Source: JAALLB01 sp964502215 (lineage in GTDB: Bacteria; Pseudomonadota; Alphaproteobacteria; Rhizobiales; Rhizobiaceae). Taken from it: DNA of 64,000 nucleotides. A model generated the notes under the pieces. The model saw only the letters and a list, made by a program, of their open reading frames with translations, did no database searches and was not told the DNA's origin. The DNA lies in NCBI GenBank assembly GCA_964502215.1, contig CAZCUN010000001.1, forward strand, positions 75,569 to 139,568, written 5' to 3'. The position numbers were made by a program, and so were the translations under genes. Numbering within the stretch: the stretch's first letter is position 1; every line of letters starts with the position of its first letter. Of this stretch, positions 15,864 through 25,224 are shown piece by piece.

Positions 15864-16259
15864 TCATTCGGAAGAATTATGTTTCATTGCAAGAATTTGT
15901 TTGCGTTGATGTTTGGTTGGCCGGCCATCGCTTTGTATTCTAGACATGTATTCTTTTGTGTCCTCAAGCTTTTGTTTTTCAGGCTTTGGGGGTGATAAAT
16001 CATTATATAGTAACTGAGCCTCACTAAAGGGGCCTCGTCTGTTCGCAATGCCAAGTATCTCTATGATTTTGATATCGCGTTCAAGCGTTATCGTTAGAAC
16101 ATTACCAAGCTTAACTTGTCTGCTTGCATTACTGGCTTTTTCTTTGTCGACTCTTATTTTTCCTGAAATGACGTGTTTTTGGGCAATGCTTCTGGTCTTA
16201 AAAAACCTTGCATGCCAAAGCCACTTATCAATACGTTGGCTTGTGAGTTCTTCCGCCAT
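15864..16259 (-). CDS. S4-domain RNA-binding protein (HslR-like)
   Basis: A 131-residue basic protein with an S4 RNA-binding domain at about residues 8-70 (QRIDKWLWHARFFKTRSIAQKHVISGKIRVDKEKA). The family resembles E. coli HslR (Hsp15), which binds the 50S subunit carrying a stalled nascent chain and helps recycle it after heat shock. The C-terminus is a basic tail (PTKHQRKQILAMK). The gene starts 4 bases after the helicase stop codon, so the two are co-transcribed, as is common in rhizobia. Whether it performs the Hsp15 role here is inferred from the family only. Confidence 0.87.
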   Translation of the reverse strand: MAEELTSQRIDKWLWHARFFKTRSIAQKHVISGKIRVDKEKASNASRQVKLGNVLTITLERDIKIIEILGIANRRGPFSEAQLLYNDLSPPKPEKQKLEDTKEYMSRIQSDGRPTKHQRKQILAMKHNSSE

Positions 16260-16263
16260 ATAC

Positions 16264-19065
16264 CTATTTTAAATTAGATTTTAGAGCAGCCAGTGCTGCA
16301 AATGGACTATCAGGATCGGCTTGTTTTTCTCTCTTTTGTGGTTTTGATCCAGCATTTGAATTATTTTGCTTAGGTTTGCCGCCTTTGGCGTTTTTCTTAC
16401 CAGAGAATTTTTTATTAGTATTTTGGTTCCCAGAAAATTTCTTATTACCAGTGCCGCCATAACGCCAGATTAAGATTGTTTTCGGCTCTTCAGCTAAATC
16501 AGATGGTTTTTCATCTTCCGAGACTTCACTCTTAGGCGCTTCTGCTTGCGTTTCTTTTTGTACTTCGAGTGGTTCTTCTGCAGGTTTTATTTCTGCTTCA
16601 AGACGGCTCTCTGATTTGTAGCCAAGGCCTTTAAGAATAGGTGTCATATCTTCATGTGTCGCACCTAAGATTGATAGCATAGTTGGCGTTACATAAAAGG
16701 ATCTGCCTTCAATAGCGCCTTCAGGTTTTTCTGATGTGCTATCGGCTTTCCAACTTGTTGTTGGGCGTATTAAATCTGCTAACCGTTCAAGGATATCTAT
16801 GCGAACAGCTTTTGCGCCTAAGATTTTAAAGCCTGAAAGGGCATAGAACTCTTTTGCATAGCTTTCATCAATTGGTGCTGATGTACGACCAGCCGCCGAA
16901 AGGCTTGGTATTTCTGTCAGACCAATTGCTTCCATTTTATCATTGGCAATTGCCCATAATATGCTGATTAGCTGACTTGGTGCGGGTTTAAGCAAAATTG
17001 GAATAAAGACATGATAAGCACCAAAGCGAATGCCATTGTGTCGCATGATACTGCGCATGTCTTGGTCTAGGTTTTTGAGGTCTTCAGCAACATCTTTGCG
17101 TTCCAGAATTCCGAGGTTCTCAACAATCCTAAAAGCGATGCCTCTTGCTATGCCGTTTAATTCTTGGTTGGCTTGCAAGTCTGCTAAAGGTTTTAAAAGC
17201 GTATTAATGTGGTTTGAAACCCATCGATCTAGCCTTGTAACTGCTTTATCAAGCGGTGCTCCTGTTAATTGCTCATCAGCAAGCATAATGATACGTGGTT
17301 TTAAAGGTGTGTCACCTTTAGTAAGTTTTGCAACTGCTTCACCTAACCAACGCATGGTGCCATCATTGCCTAAAACAATATCGCTGTTTGGGCTAGCGCC
17401 TAATCTATCAGCACGTTTTTCAATTTCGGTTGAGAGCGCTTTTGTGGCGGCTGTGTTTAATGCCTTGGCATCTTTGCCGCCTTCAGAACTATCTGCAACG
17501 AATCTGAATCCCTTTAAGTGCCCCACTGCATGACCCTCCACACTTACGGAACCATTTTCACCAATTTCAGCTTCTAGCATTCTATTCTCTTTCAAACGCT
17601 TCATTAAAATACTTGTCCTGCGGTCTATGAAACGTTTCGTCAAGGTCTCATGTAGCGCGTCAGACAGTCTATCTTCGACTTCGCGTGTTTTTTCCCGCCA
17701 CTCAGCGACATTTGGAAGCCAATCATCACGATTAGATAAATAAGTGCAAGTTCTAATATTAGCAATACGTGTAGAAAGCGCATCTAATTCACCGTTTGTA
17801 TTATCGCTACCTGCAACTTGATCTGCAAACCATACTTCATTAATTTGCCCTTCTCTTGCCAGATCCATGTAGACTTGTGCAAGAATTTCAGCATGAGAAG
17901 CGGGAGAGATTTTACGATAATCAGGCGTTTTTACAACATCCCATAAAAGACGAACATTTTCAGGCGTTGTTGTAAGATCAATGATGTCAGGGTCATTTGC
18001 TAATCTATCTAATGCAATAATATCTGCATTAGGAGGTGCTTTCATCAAGCGACGATGTTCAGCTGGTTTTTCTAATGAATGTTGAAGTCTTGAAATACTA
18101 TCGTAATTCAGCTCTGTATTGCGCCAAGTCAAAATTTTAGCTGGCGCGAATGTATGCGTTTCAAGTGCTTCAATTAACTCATCTTCAAAAGGTTGGACGC
18201 GGCTGGTAATGCCAAATGTTCCATCTTTTGTATGCCGTCCTGCGCGTCCTGCAACTTGCGCAAGTTCAGAGGCGGTTAGTTTTCTAAATTGGAAGCCGTC
18301 ATATTTTGTATCTTGAGCAAATGCGACGTGATTGACATCTAAGTTAAGTCCCATCCCAATAGCATCAGTCGCAATAAGAAAATCAACATCGCCATTTTGA
18401 TAAAGTTCTACTTGAGCATTTCTTGTGCGTGGTGAGAGTGATCCCGTGACTACGGCTGCACCACCACGTTCACGTCTGACCAGTTCAGCAATGGCGTAAA
18501 CTTCATCAGCGGAGAAAGCGACAATTGCACTTCTTGTTGGCATTCGAGTAATTTTTTTGGAGCCAGAATACTCCAGAATAGACATTCTTGGGCGAGTTGT
18601 AATGCTTATGCCGGGGAGTAATTCCTGCAATGCTGCTGCCATGGTATCAGCACCTAACAACATGGTCTCATGTTTGCCGCGTAAATTAAGAATACGATCG
18701 GTAAAGAAATGCCCGCGTTCCAGATCTGTTGCTAATTGCACTTCATCAATCGCCACAAAATCTGCGTTTGTATATTCAGGCATAGCCTCTACGGTGCAAA
18801 CTTGATATCGGGCACCTTTAGGGGTGATGCGTTCTTCACCTGTAACAAGAGAAACATTTGCAACACCAACTTTGTCACAAAGCCTTCCATAAACCTCGCG
18901 TGCTAATAACCGTAATGGCAAGCCAATCAGCCCACTTTTGTGGGCGACCATGCGTTCAATAGCCATGTGTGTCTTGCCCGTATTGGTAGGGCCTAAAACA
19001 GCTGTTACGCCGTATCCTCGGGCTGCTGAGATAGAGCCTCTTACACTGGAGGTGTTAAATGTCAT
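16264..19065 (-). CDS. SUV3-like superfamily 2 RNA helicase
   Basis: A 933-residue ATP-dependent helicase. Motif I GPTNTGKT is at residues 25-32 and motif II DEVQ at 107-110. The second RecA-like lobe contains AFAQDTKYDGFQFRKLTASELAQVAGRAGRH (motifs V-VI), the hallmark of the SUV3/MgpS group. Mitochondrial SUV3 unwinds RNA for degradation together with an exonuclease; the bacterial role is not well defined. The final ~110 residues are low complexity, rich in E, then K/N/G/Q with two NKKFSG copies, and probably disordered and RNA-binding. It heads a leftward unit followed by the S4 protein gene 4 bases later. Confidence 0.9.
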   Translation of the reverse strand: MTFNTSSVRGSISAARGYGVTAVLGPTNTGKTHMAIERMVAHKSGLIGLPLRLLAREVYGRLCDKVGVANVSLVTGEERITPKGARYQVCTVEAMPEYTNADFVAIDEVQLATDLERGHFFTDRILNLRGKHETMLLGADTMAAALQELLPGISITTRPRMSILEYSGSKKITRMPTRSAIVAFSADEVYAIAELVRRERGGAAVVTGSLSPRTRNAQVELYQNGDVDFLIATDAIGMGLNLDVNHVAFAQDTKYDGFQFRKLTASELAQVAGRAGRHTKDGTFGITSRVQPFEDELIEALETHTFAPAKILTWRNTELNYDSISRLQHSLEKPAEHRRLMKAPPNADIIALDRLANDPDIIDLTTTPENVRLLWDVVKTPDYRKISPASHAEILAQVYMDLAREGQINEVWFADQVAGSDNTNGELDALSTRIANIRTCTYLSNRDDWLPNVAEWREKTREVEDRLSDALHETLTKRFIDRRTSILMKRLKENRMLEAEIGENGSVSVEGHAVGHLKGFRFVADSSEGGKDAKALNTAATKALSTEIEKRADRLGASPNSDIVLGNDGTMRWLGEAVAKLTKGDTPLKPRIIMLADEQLTGAPLDKAVTRLDRWVSNHINTLLKPLADLQANQELNGIARGIAFRIVENLGILERKDVAEDLKNLDQDMRSIMRHNGIRFGAYHVFIPILLKPAPSQLISILWAIANDKMEAIGLTEIPSLSAAGRTSAPIDESYAKEFYALSGFKILGAKAVRIDILERLADLIRPTTSWKADSTSEKPEGAIEGRSFYVTPTMLSILGATHEDMTPILKGLGYKSESRLEAEIKPAEEPLEVQKETQAEAPKSEVSEDEKPSDLAEEPKTILIWRYGGTGNKKFSGNQNTNKKFSGKKNAKGGKPKQNNSNAGSKPQKREKQADPDSPFAALAALKSNLK

Positions 19066-19162
19066 GGAAAGACTAAGCTTTAGATTAGAGTTAGATATCC
19101 CACTTATTTAACGTGTCTTGAGTGGGATTTCCACAAGAATGCAAATTAACTCATGTATGGTA

Positions 19163-19984
19163 TTAGCCAGCAGTTCCAAAATACACTGGATTTGCTGTAA
19201 AGCGCCCATACTTAGTGCCAATTACAATCTTAATTGGAGTAAATACGCTGACGCCTTCCATTGGGGCTAGCCAGATTTCCATATCTTTATTTTTTGCCAT
19301 CTCTTTTACATTGCGATGGTTCGTTCTATGCCCAGCAATTGGTACATAGCGCATCTGACATACGTAAGCATTGCCTGAGTAACCTTGGGTACTAATTTTC
19401 TTTGTGGATTTATAAGAAAGTTTGATGTCATAGCGTGTTTCACCATCAAATACAGGAAAGCGTTGTTTGCAAACTTGTTTGCCATCTTTAGCTGCTGCAC
19501 CTGACATTGGTACAATAAGCGAGCTTACAGGATCAAGAACCGCAGATTTATGCTCTGCCAATACAGGCACATATTTTGGAGCAACGCGTTTGCGTTTTTT
19601 ATTTGCTTGAATTTTTATGTCAGAGACGCGATCGCCTGCAAAGGCTAGTCTCACGCTTTCTTCCTTTTTCTTACTTTCTTTAACGGACGCAAGGTGTTTT
19701 GTTGGGCGCAATGTATCCCCGATCATTGCACCTGCGCTATTAAATTTGCCAACTGAAGGTGAAAACCATTTTACTAAGCCTGTTGTGTTTCCAATCCCAT
19801 TTAATGAATAGGATGTATCGTCAAATTTGATGTTAAACTTAGCAACCCCAAGTTCGATAACGCCAAAACTGACAGAAAAACGCGTTTCATGGTTTTTTGT
19901 TTCTGCAAAAGCTGAAGAATTGCTTGCTGCAACCAAAAACATAGAGCCTGATAATATAGCTTTAAATGCAGATAAAATTCTCAT
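19163..19984 (-). CDS. DUF3108-domain exported protein
   Basis: A 273-residue protein with an N-terminal signal peptide (about residues 1-27, ending SSAFA) and then a beta-rich body (SFGVIELGVAKFNIKFDDTSYSLNGIGNTTG...) matching the DUF3108 family, periplasmic proteins of unknown function with a lipid-binding-like fold. The C-terminal stretch AHRTNHRNVKEMAKNKDMEIWLAP...TPIKIVIGTKYGRF is typical. Its position beside rpmB, facing away from it, is conserved in rhizobia in my experience. No catalytic motif is visible. The start ATG is followed directly by the signal sequence, so the chosen start is probably right. Confidence 0.82.
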   Translation of the reverse strand: MRILSAFKAILSGSMFLVAASNSSAFAETKNHETRFSVSFGVIELGVAKFNIKFDDTSYSLNGIGNTTGLVKWFSPSVGKFNSAGAMIGDTLRPTKHLASVKESKKKEESVRLAFAGDRVSDIKIQANKKRKRVAPKYVPVLAEHKSAVLDPVSSLIVPMSGAAAKDGKQVCKQRFPVFDGETRYDIKLSYKSTKKISTQGYSGNAYVCQMRYVPIAGHRTNHRNVKEMAKNKDMEIWLAPMEGVSVFTPIKIVIGTKYGRFTANPVYFGTAG

Positions 19985-20086
19985 TTACAATTCCTTCTTA
20001 AGCTTACCTAGCGTTATATCATATAACGACCAAAAACTGAATAGTTTCTGAATAGGGCAAAATTGCGCTAGATATTCCATTTTTGC

Positions 20087-20115
20087 TTGACGTTTTGTGG
20101 CGTTCCCCCTATGAA
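20087..20115 (+). promoter_or_regulatory. Predicted rpmB promoter
   Basis: TTGACG at 20087-20092 and TATGAA at 20110-20115 are spaced by 17 bases, a good sigma-70-type pair. Transcription would start near 20122, giving an rpmB leader of about 105 bases, long enough for regulation. Prediction is by eye only. Confidence 0.45.
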
Positions 20116-20227
20116 CTTCTCAACCTTCCTGAAGCTGCGGGATAATTTGTGCATTTGCGATTGCAAAGCAAATTCTTAATGTGCTTTTCGGGATATGAAA
20201 AAGAATTTTAAAATCAGGATAGATCTT

Positions 20228-20521
20228 ATGTCCAGACGTTGTGAATTAACTGGTAAAGGCGTGATGAGCGGCAATAATGTCAGCCACGCTAATAACAAGA
20301 ACCGCCGCAAGTTTTTGCCAAATCTTGTTGATGTAACTTTGATGAGTGAAACATTGAACCAACGTGTTCGTTTCCGCATTTGTGCTCAAGCGCTTAGAAC
20401 TGTTGAGCACCGTGGTGGTCTTGATGCATTTCTTGCTAAAGCAAAAGTTGATGAGCTTTCACCAAAAGCACGTTTAATCAAAAAGCAAGTTGCAAAAGCT
20501 TCAGCTGAAGCTGCTGCTTAA
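20228..20521 (+). CDS. rpmB: 50S ribosomal protein L28
   Basis: A 97-residue basic protein of the large ribosomal subunit. The conserved start MSRRCELTGKGVMSGNNVSHANN and the block NRRKFLPNLVDVTLMSETLNQRVRFRI identify L28, and the C-terminal extension rich in lysine and alanine is usual in Alphaproteobacteria. An in-frame ATG at 20195 exists, but the family N-terminus fixes the start at 20228, with AGGATAG a few bases before. It lacks the CxxC zinc pairs of some L28 forms. It is transcribed alone, ending at a strong terminator. Confidence 0.96.
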   Translation: MSRRCELTGKGVMSGNNVSHANNKNRRKFLPNLVDVTLMSETLNQRVRFRICAQALRTVEHRGGLDAFLAKAKVDELSPKARLIKKQVAKASAEAAA

Positions 20522-20549
20522 TCTCATTTAGAGTAAAGACTTTATTTAA

Positions 20550-20575
20550 GGCAGGAGTTTCCTGCCTTTTTCTTT
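20550..20575 (+). terminator. Rho-independent terminator of rpmB
   Basis: A perfect stem GGCAGG (20550-20555) / CCTGCC (20561-20566) with an AGTTT loop is followed directly by TTTTTCTTT. It starts about 30 bases after the rpmB stop codon and is a textbook intrinsic terminator. Confidence 0.9.
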
Positions 20576-20635
20576 GTTAGAAGCGGTTTCATAATGAAAC
20601 TGTATTAGCTGGTGGCATCCACCCAGGATAAAAAA

Positions 20636-21247
20636 ATGCAAAATACAGCAAAACTATTTCCTTATATTCTTGCGATGGTTGTCATCGTTGTTGCGTCCAA
20701 TATTCTTGTTCAAACGCAAGTTCAGTATTTTGGATTGCAAGATGTGCTGACTTGGGGTGCATTAACTTACCCGATCGCTTTTCTGGTCAATGATTTAACA
20801 AACAGACATCTTGGCAGTGCTGCTGCGCGCAAGGTTGTGATAATTGGCTTTATCATTGCAGTCTTTTTTTCGATTTATTTAGCAACGCCTCGTATTGCCA
20901 TTGCTTCTGGTAGTGCTTTTCTTGTGGCGCATCTGATTGATGTTGGTATCTTTGATAAATTGCGCGAAAGCTCTTGGTGGAAAGCGCCGTTTATTTCAAC
21001 GATTATTGGCTCTGCTGTTGATACGGTTATGTTCTTCAGCCTTGCTTTTGCGCCAATGTTTGCAGGCATTGATACCGCCTTTGGTTTTGAAGATGGGTCA
21101 CTTGGTTTTCCTGCGGGTATATTTGGCGTCGCTATGCCGCTTTGGGCTTCGCTTTTATTTGGAGATTTTATCATCAAAGTTTGTGTGGGATTATTTGCAC
21201 TAATTCCATATGGCGGTTTTTTGAAAATGTCTCAGGCTCGCGCTTAA
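20636..21247 (+). CDS. VUT family (YhhQ-like) queuosine precursor transporter
   Basis: A 203-residue membrane protein with about six transmembrane helices. The motif LTYPIAFLVNDLTNRHLGSAAARKVV (in two parts: YPIAFLVNDLTNR and LGSAAARK) marks the VUT/DUF165 family, whose E. coli member YhhQ imports the queuosine precursors preQ0/preQ1. Substrate in this organism is inferred from the family. A GTG at 20612 extends the frame, but the ATG at 20636 has AGGA seven bases upstream and is preferred. Its stop codon overlaps the stop of the convergent esterase-like gene by 4 bases. Confidence 0.87.
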   Translation: MQNTAKLFPYILAMVVIVVASNILVQTQVQYFGLQDVLTWGALTYPIAFLVNDLTNRHLGSAAARKVVIIGFIIAVFFSIYLATPRIAIASGSAFLVAHLIDVGIFDKLRESSWWKAPFISTIIGSAVDTVMFFSLAFAPMFAGIDTAFGFEDGSLGFPAGIFGVAMPLWASLLFGDFIIKVCVGLFALIPYGGFLKMSQARA

Positions 21248-22236
21248 TCAAGCAGTTTAAATTCCAATAAAAGTGTGCGCTGGTTTTTTGAGAAGTTGTC
21301 ATCAGACACCAGCGTCAGTCTATTGGAGCCATCAGCCATTTGAGTGATGGCCATGCCTTCCATATTATCTATTTCGTATTGTGAATTTGCTTCAAATATA
21401 GTTTTACCTTTAAGCACCGCTTCAGGAAGAATGTCGCTGGTTTTGGGAAAGCGTCTTATTCGCATTGAAGGGCCTGTGAAGAAACTATAATAACGTTCTA
21501 GTATGATTAATTCATCATTGGGCAAAAGGGCTGCGTCTGTAATTGAATATCCATTTGGAACTTCAATGGCTATTTCAGTAATAGCGTTGTTTTTTACAAT
21601 AAAGCCTCGATGGTTTCCCTCTTTATTCAATGCATGTTCAGCAAACACAAAAAGAGTTTTGGATACATTGGAAAGCGCAACCGCCTCGATGCCTTTATTG
21701 TTTGGGAAGTCATAAGAGTTTAAGTCGATTTTTTCTGAGCGCTTATCTTGTATGAGCTTTTTCTTTTTTTCATTAAATACAGCAATTCTGTCGTTACGTT
21801 CATAGCCAAGAATTATTTGCCCGTCTTGTGTAATCGTAATGGCTTCTGAATCTTTGTCTTCAGCACCCGTAATTATTTTTCCTTTTGAATTGCGCGTTCT
21901 GGTTAGTGTGGCATTTTTAATTTCTGAGATTTTGCTGTCTTCTCGAATAATTTTCCCAGTTATAAAACGTGCTTTATCTGTGATGATGATAAATTTGTTT
22001 TGATCAGTTCTAAACTCAATACCTGATAATCCACCAAAGTCTTCATTCTTTGAGGTGAGTTCAGCGCCACCTAAAAACTCAAGTTCACCAAATATTTTTT
22101 GATCAGGCTTTGAAGGGAGGAAGTTTGTAATTGGCTTTGTTAAAATTTGTATGTCTTTTGCAAAGCTGTTTGTCGTTGTTACAAGCCCCATCACGAGCAA
22201 AGTAAATTTGAAAATGTTTATGCTTATAAAGCGCAT
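21244..22236 (-). CDS. Exported esterase-like phytase-family protein
   Basis: A 330-residue protein with an N-terminal signal peptide (about residues 1-26, ending SFA) and a beta-propeller-like body. Blocks such as FGGLSGIEFRTDQNKFIIITDKARF, GAEDKDSEAITITQDGQIILGYERNDRI and NKGIEAVALSN match the 'esterase-like activity of phytase' family. Enzymatic activity is not established for the group. The gene begins 3 bases after the cobT stop on the same strand, so it is co-transcribed with cobS-cobT, an association of unclear meaning. Its end overlaps the end of the VUT gene on the opposite strand. Confidence 0.82.
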   Translation of the reverse strand: MRFISINIFKFTLLVMGLVTTTNSFAKDIQILTKPITNFLPSKPDQKIFGELEFLGGAELTSKNEDFGGLSGIEFRTDQNKFIIITDKARFITGKIIREDSKISEIKNATLTRTRNSKGKIITGAEDKDSEAITITQDGQIILGYERNDRIAVFNEKKKKLIQDKRSEKIDLNSYDFPNNKGIEAVALSNVSKTLFVFAEHALNKEGNHRGFIVKNNAITEIAIEVPNGYSITDAALLPNDELIILERYYSFFTGPSMRIRRFPKTSDILPEAVLKGKTIFEANSQYEIDNMEGMAITQMADGSNRLTLVSDDNFSKNQRTLLLEFKLLD

Positions 22237-22239
22237 TTT

Positions 22240-24150
22240 CTAGCTAGCCTTTTTTAGCTGCTTACGCTTTTGAGGCTTCTTGGCTTGTTCAGGGTTTTCT
22301 TCGAACAAATCTGCAAGTTGTTCGGTAATAGCACCTGCAAGCTCTTCTGCATCGACAATCGTCACCGCACGTTCATAGTAGCGTGTAACATCATGGCCAA
22401 TACCAATTGCTAAAAGCTCAACAGGGGAATAAGTTTCGATGTCTTCAATCACATGGCGTAGATGACGTTCAAGATAATTGCCGGGGTTTACCGATAATGT
22501 TGAATCATCCACTGGGGCACCGTCTGAAATCATCATCAAAATTCTGCGTTGTTCGGGTCTGTTCATTAAACGCTCATGCGCCCATAAAAGCGCTTCGCCG
22601 TCGATGTTTTCTTTTAGCAGACCTTCACGCATCATAAGACCAAGGTTTGGTCTAGCACGACGCCAAGGGGCGTCTGCTGATTTATAGATGATATGGCGAA
22701 GATCATTCAAGCGGCCTGGGTTTGCAGGCTTTTCCTGCTTCACCCATTGCTCGCGTGCTTGTCCACCTTTCCAAGCTTTTGTCGTAAAGCCAAGAATTTC
22801 AACTTTCACACCACAACGTTCTAGGGTTCTTGCAAGAATGTCTGCGCAAGTTGCTGCAACCGTGATAGGGCGCCCGCGCATTGAACCTGAATTATCCAGT
22901 AGAAGCGTTACAACCGTATCGCGGAAGACGGTTTCGCGTTCCATCTTGAAAGACAGCGGCGTCATTGGATCTGTGATAATGCGAGTGAGTTTTGCAGTAT
23001 CCAAGTGACCTTCTTCAAGATCAAAATCCCAACCGCGATTTTGTTGTGCCATCAAACGCCTTTGCAAGCGGTTTGCCAAGCGGCCTACAACGCCTTGAAG
23101 ATGGGCTAATTGCTTATCTAAAAATGCGCGTAAGCGCTCTAGTTCTGCGGCATCGCAAAGTTCTTCGGCCATGACTTCTTCATCAAACTTAGGCGTGAAG
23201 ATTTGATAATCTGAATCAGCTGGCAGTTCTGAGAAGGGAAGGTCTGGTCGCTGTGATTCACCTGGTGACTCTTCGTCTTGATCAGACTCGTCAAAATCAT
23301 CACCAGATTCAGCCTCAGAGGCTTCCATCTGGCCTTCCATTTCTTCTTCTGAATCAGACTCCATTTCTTCTGGTTCGCCATCATCTTCGCCAGTTGATTC
23401 TTCGTTGTCGCGGTCGCCTTCTTGCTCTTCTTCGTTAACGTCATCTTCTGAATTTTGATTGTCTTCATCTTCAGACGGGTCTTCGCCTAATTCATCGCCC
23501 ATATCAAAGGCAACGAGTAAATCTCGAATGGCTTCTGCAAAGCTTTCTTGGTTTTCAATGTCTGAGCCAAGCGCGTCTAGTTTTTCGCCCGCTTTGGTTT
23601 CAATCCATTCACGCCATAGGCTTACAACTGCGTCGACATTCTCTGGTGGTTTTTGACCCGTGAGACGTTCGCGAACGACCATAGCAACAGCTTCTTCCAA
23701 AGGTGCATCTGATCTTTGTTGTACGCCTGAATAATTCTGCTTGCCGTATTTATCATCAAGCATCTGGGCTAGATTATCTGCAACACCTGCCATGCGATTT
23801 GCGCCAATGGCTTCGATGCGAGCTTGTTCAACTGCGTCAAAGATTGCTTTAGCATTATCGCCATCAGGCGCCATTTTGGCGTGGGTCTTCGCGTTATGAC
23901 ATGCCTGACGTAATGCCATTGCATCCCCAACACCACGACTGATGGCGAGTTGTTTTTTGGTAAGTTTCTTGCCTAAGTCTGGCAAGCGAACTTGATTGCC
24001 GACCATAGAAGGGCGGTCACCAGAGAAAGTAACTTCAAGCTCATTATTCTGGGCAATCGAACGCACACAATTCGCAAGCGCCTGTTTCATCGGCTCGCGA
24101 TCTACGCCCTTTTGGGCGTTGCGTTTTGAATTGTCGCCAGAAGAAGCCAT
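22240..24150 (-). CDS. cobT: Aerobic cobaltochelatase subunit CobT
   Basis: A 636-residue subunit of the CobNST complex that inserts cobalt into hydrogenobyrinate a,c-diamide in aerobic cobalamin synthesis. Residues 1-215 form the CobT N-terminal domain. Residues about 217-300 are a very acidic linker of D, E, S and G. The C-terminal von Willebrand A domain has the metal site DNSGSMRG (D419, S421, S423). It sits 23 bases downstream of cobS on the same strand. The catalytic subunit CobN is not in the window. In several Alphaproteobacteria cobST lies apart from the main cob cluster, as here. Confidence 0.95.
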   Translation of the reverse strand: MASSGDNSKRNAQKGVDREPMKQALANCVRSIAQNNELEVTFSGDRPSMVGNQVRLPDLGKKLTKKQLAISRGVGDAMALRQACHNAKTHAKMAPDGDNAKAIFDAVEQARIEAIGANRMAGVADNLAQMLDDKYGKQNYSGVQQRSDAPLEEAVAMVVRERLTGQKPPENVDAVVSLWREWIETKAGEKLDALGSDIENQESFAEAIRDLLVAFDMGDELGEDPSEDEDNQNSEDDVNEEEQEGDRDNEESTGEDDGEPEEMESDSEEEMEGQMEASEAESGDDFDESDQDEESPGESQRPDLPFSELPADSDYQIFTPKFDEEVMAEELCDAAELERLRAFLDKQLAHLQGVVGRLANRLQRRLMAQQNRGWDFDLEEGHLDTAKLTRIITDPMTPLSFKMERETVFRDTVVTLLLDNSGSMRGRPITVAATCADILARTLERCGVKVEILGFTTKAWKGGQAREQWVKQEKPANPGRLNDLRHIIYKSADAPWRRARPNLGLMMREGLLKENIDGEALLWAHERLMNRPEQRRILMMISDGAPVDDSTLSVNPGNYLERHLRHVIEDIETYSPVELLAIGIGHDVTRYYERAVTIVDAEELAGAITEQLADLFEENPEQAKKPQKRKQLKKAS

Positions 24151-24173
24151 GAAGAACCTTTATATGTACTAAC

Positions 24174-25142
24174 TTACGCCAGCGCTAAGCTTTCAACAGT
24201 GTCTGAAATCTCTACGCCAAATGCACGTTGGTAAAACTCGCTAATTGTTGCGCGTTCTAATTCGTCACATTTGTTTAAGAATGTCAGTTTGAAAGCGGTT
24301 GGTAAGTCACCGAAAATTTCTGCGTTCTCCGCCCAGTTGATGACTGTGCGTGGGCTCATAACCGTTGAGATGTCGCCATTAACAAAAGCTGCGCGTGTCA
24401 TGTCCGCAACGCGAACCATTTTAGAGATGTTCTCACGACCTTCTTTTGTCGCAAAAGATTTCACCTTTGCAGCAATGATATCAACTTCGTTTTCATGCGG
24501 TAGATAGTTCAGCGTTGTGATGAGTGACCATCTGTCCATCTGCGCTTGGTTGATTTGCTGCGTGCCATGATAAAGACCCGTTGTATCTCCAAGGCCAACA
24601 GTGTTAGCGGTTGCAAACATGCGGAAGGCTGGGTGAGGGGTGATGACGCGGCTTTGATCTAGTAGTGTTAGACGACCAGAAGATTCCAATACACGCTGAA
24701 TAACGAACATCACATCAGGACGACCTGCATCATATTCATCAAACACAAGTGCTACGTTGTTTTGATATGCCCAAGGCAAGATGCCGTCTTTAAACTCAGT
24801 AATCTGCATTCCGTCTTTAACGACGATTGCATCTTTACCGATGAGATCAAGGCGAGAAACATGGCTATCAAGATTGATACGTACACAAGGCCAGTTGAGG
24901 CGCGCTGCAACTTGCTCAATGTGTGTTGATTTACCTGTGCCGTGGTAGCCCGAAACCATGACGCGGCGATTATGGGCAAAGCCTGCTAAAATAGCGCGTG
25001 TTGTTGGGCCATCAAAAAGATAATCTTCATCAAGCTCAGGCACGTGTTCTGTGCGAGTTTTGTAAGCTGGAACTGTCCAGTCACAATCAATGTTAAATAC
25101 TTCACGTACAGATACTTCTGTATCTGGCATACCGTCTGACAT
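24174..25142 (-). CDS. cobS: Aerobic cobaltochelatase subunit CobS
   Basis: A 322-residue AAA+ ATPase that forms a ring with CobT and powers cobalt insertion by CobN. The Walker A motif GYHGTGKST is at residues 65-73 and the Walker B segment VALVFDEYDAGRPDV follows at about 130-145; sensor 1 (FATANTVG) is present. Length is normal for CobS. It is the first gene of the leftward unit cobS-cobT-esterase-like protein. About 80 bases separate it from the J-domain gene upstream on the same strand, and no cobalamin riboswitch is evident there. Confidence 0.95.
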   Translation of the reverse strand: MSDGMPDTEVSVREVFNIDCDWTVPAYKTRTEHVPELDEDYLFDGPTTRAILAGFAHNRRVMVSGYHGTGKSTHIEQVAARLNWPCVRINLDSHVSRLDLIGKDAIVVKDGMQITEFKDGILPWAYQNNVALVFDEYDAGRPDVMFVIQRVLESSGRLTLLDQSRVITPHPAFRMFATANTVGLGDTTGLYHGTQQINQAQMDRWSLITTLNYLPHENEVDIIAAKVKSFATKEGRENISKMVRVADMTRAAFVNGDISTVMSPRTVINWAENAEIFGDLPTAFKLTFLNKCDELERATISEFYQRAFGVEISDTVESLALA

Positions 25143-25224
25143 TCCCGTTCCTCCGATGAAGTTTTTCGGGTCAATAGTTTGCTTATCTATATTGATAAGA
25201 GTGTTAGAAATTCAATGCCCTGTT

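Noticed and set aside
25143..25224. Search for a cobalamin riboswitch before cobS
   Set aside because: The gap is too short (82 bases) and no B12 box-like sequence is visible.
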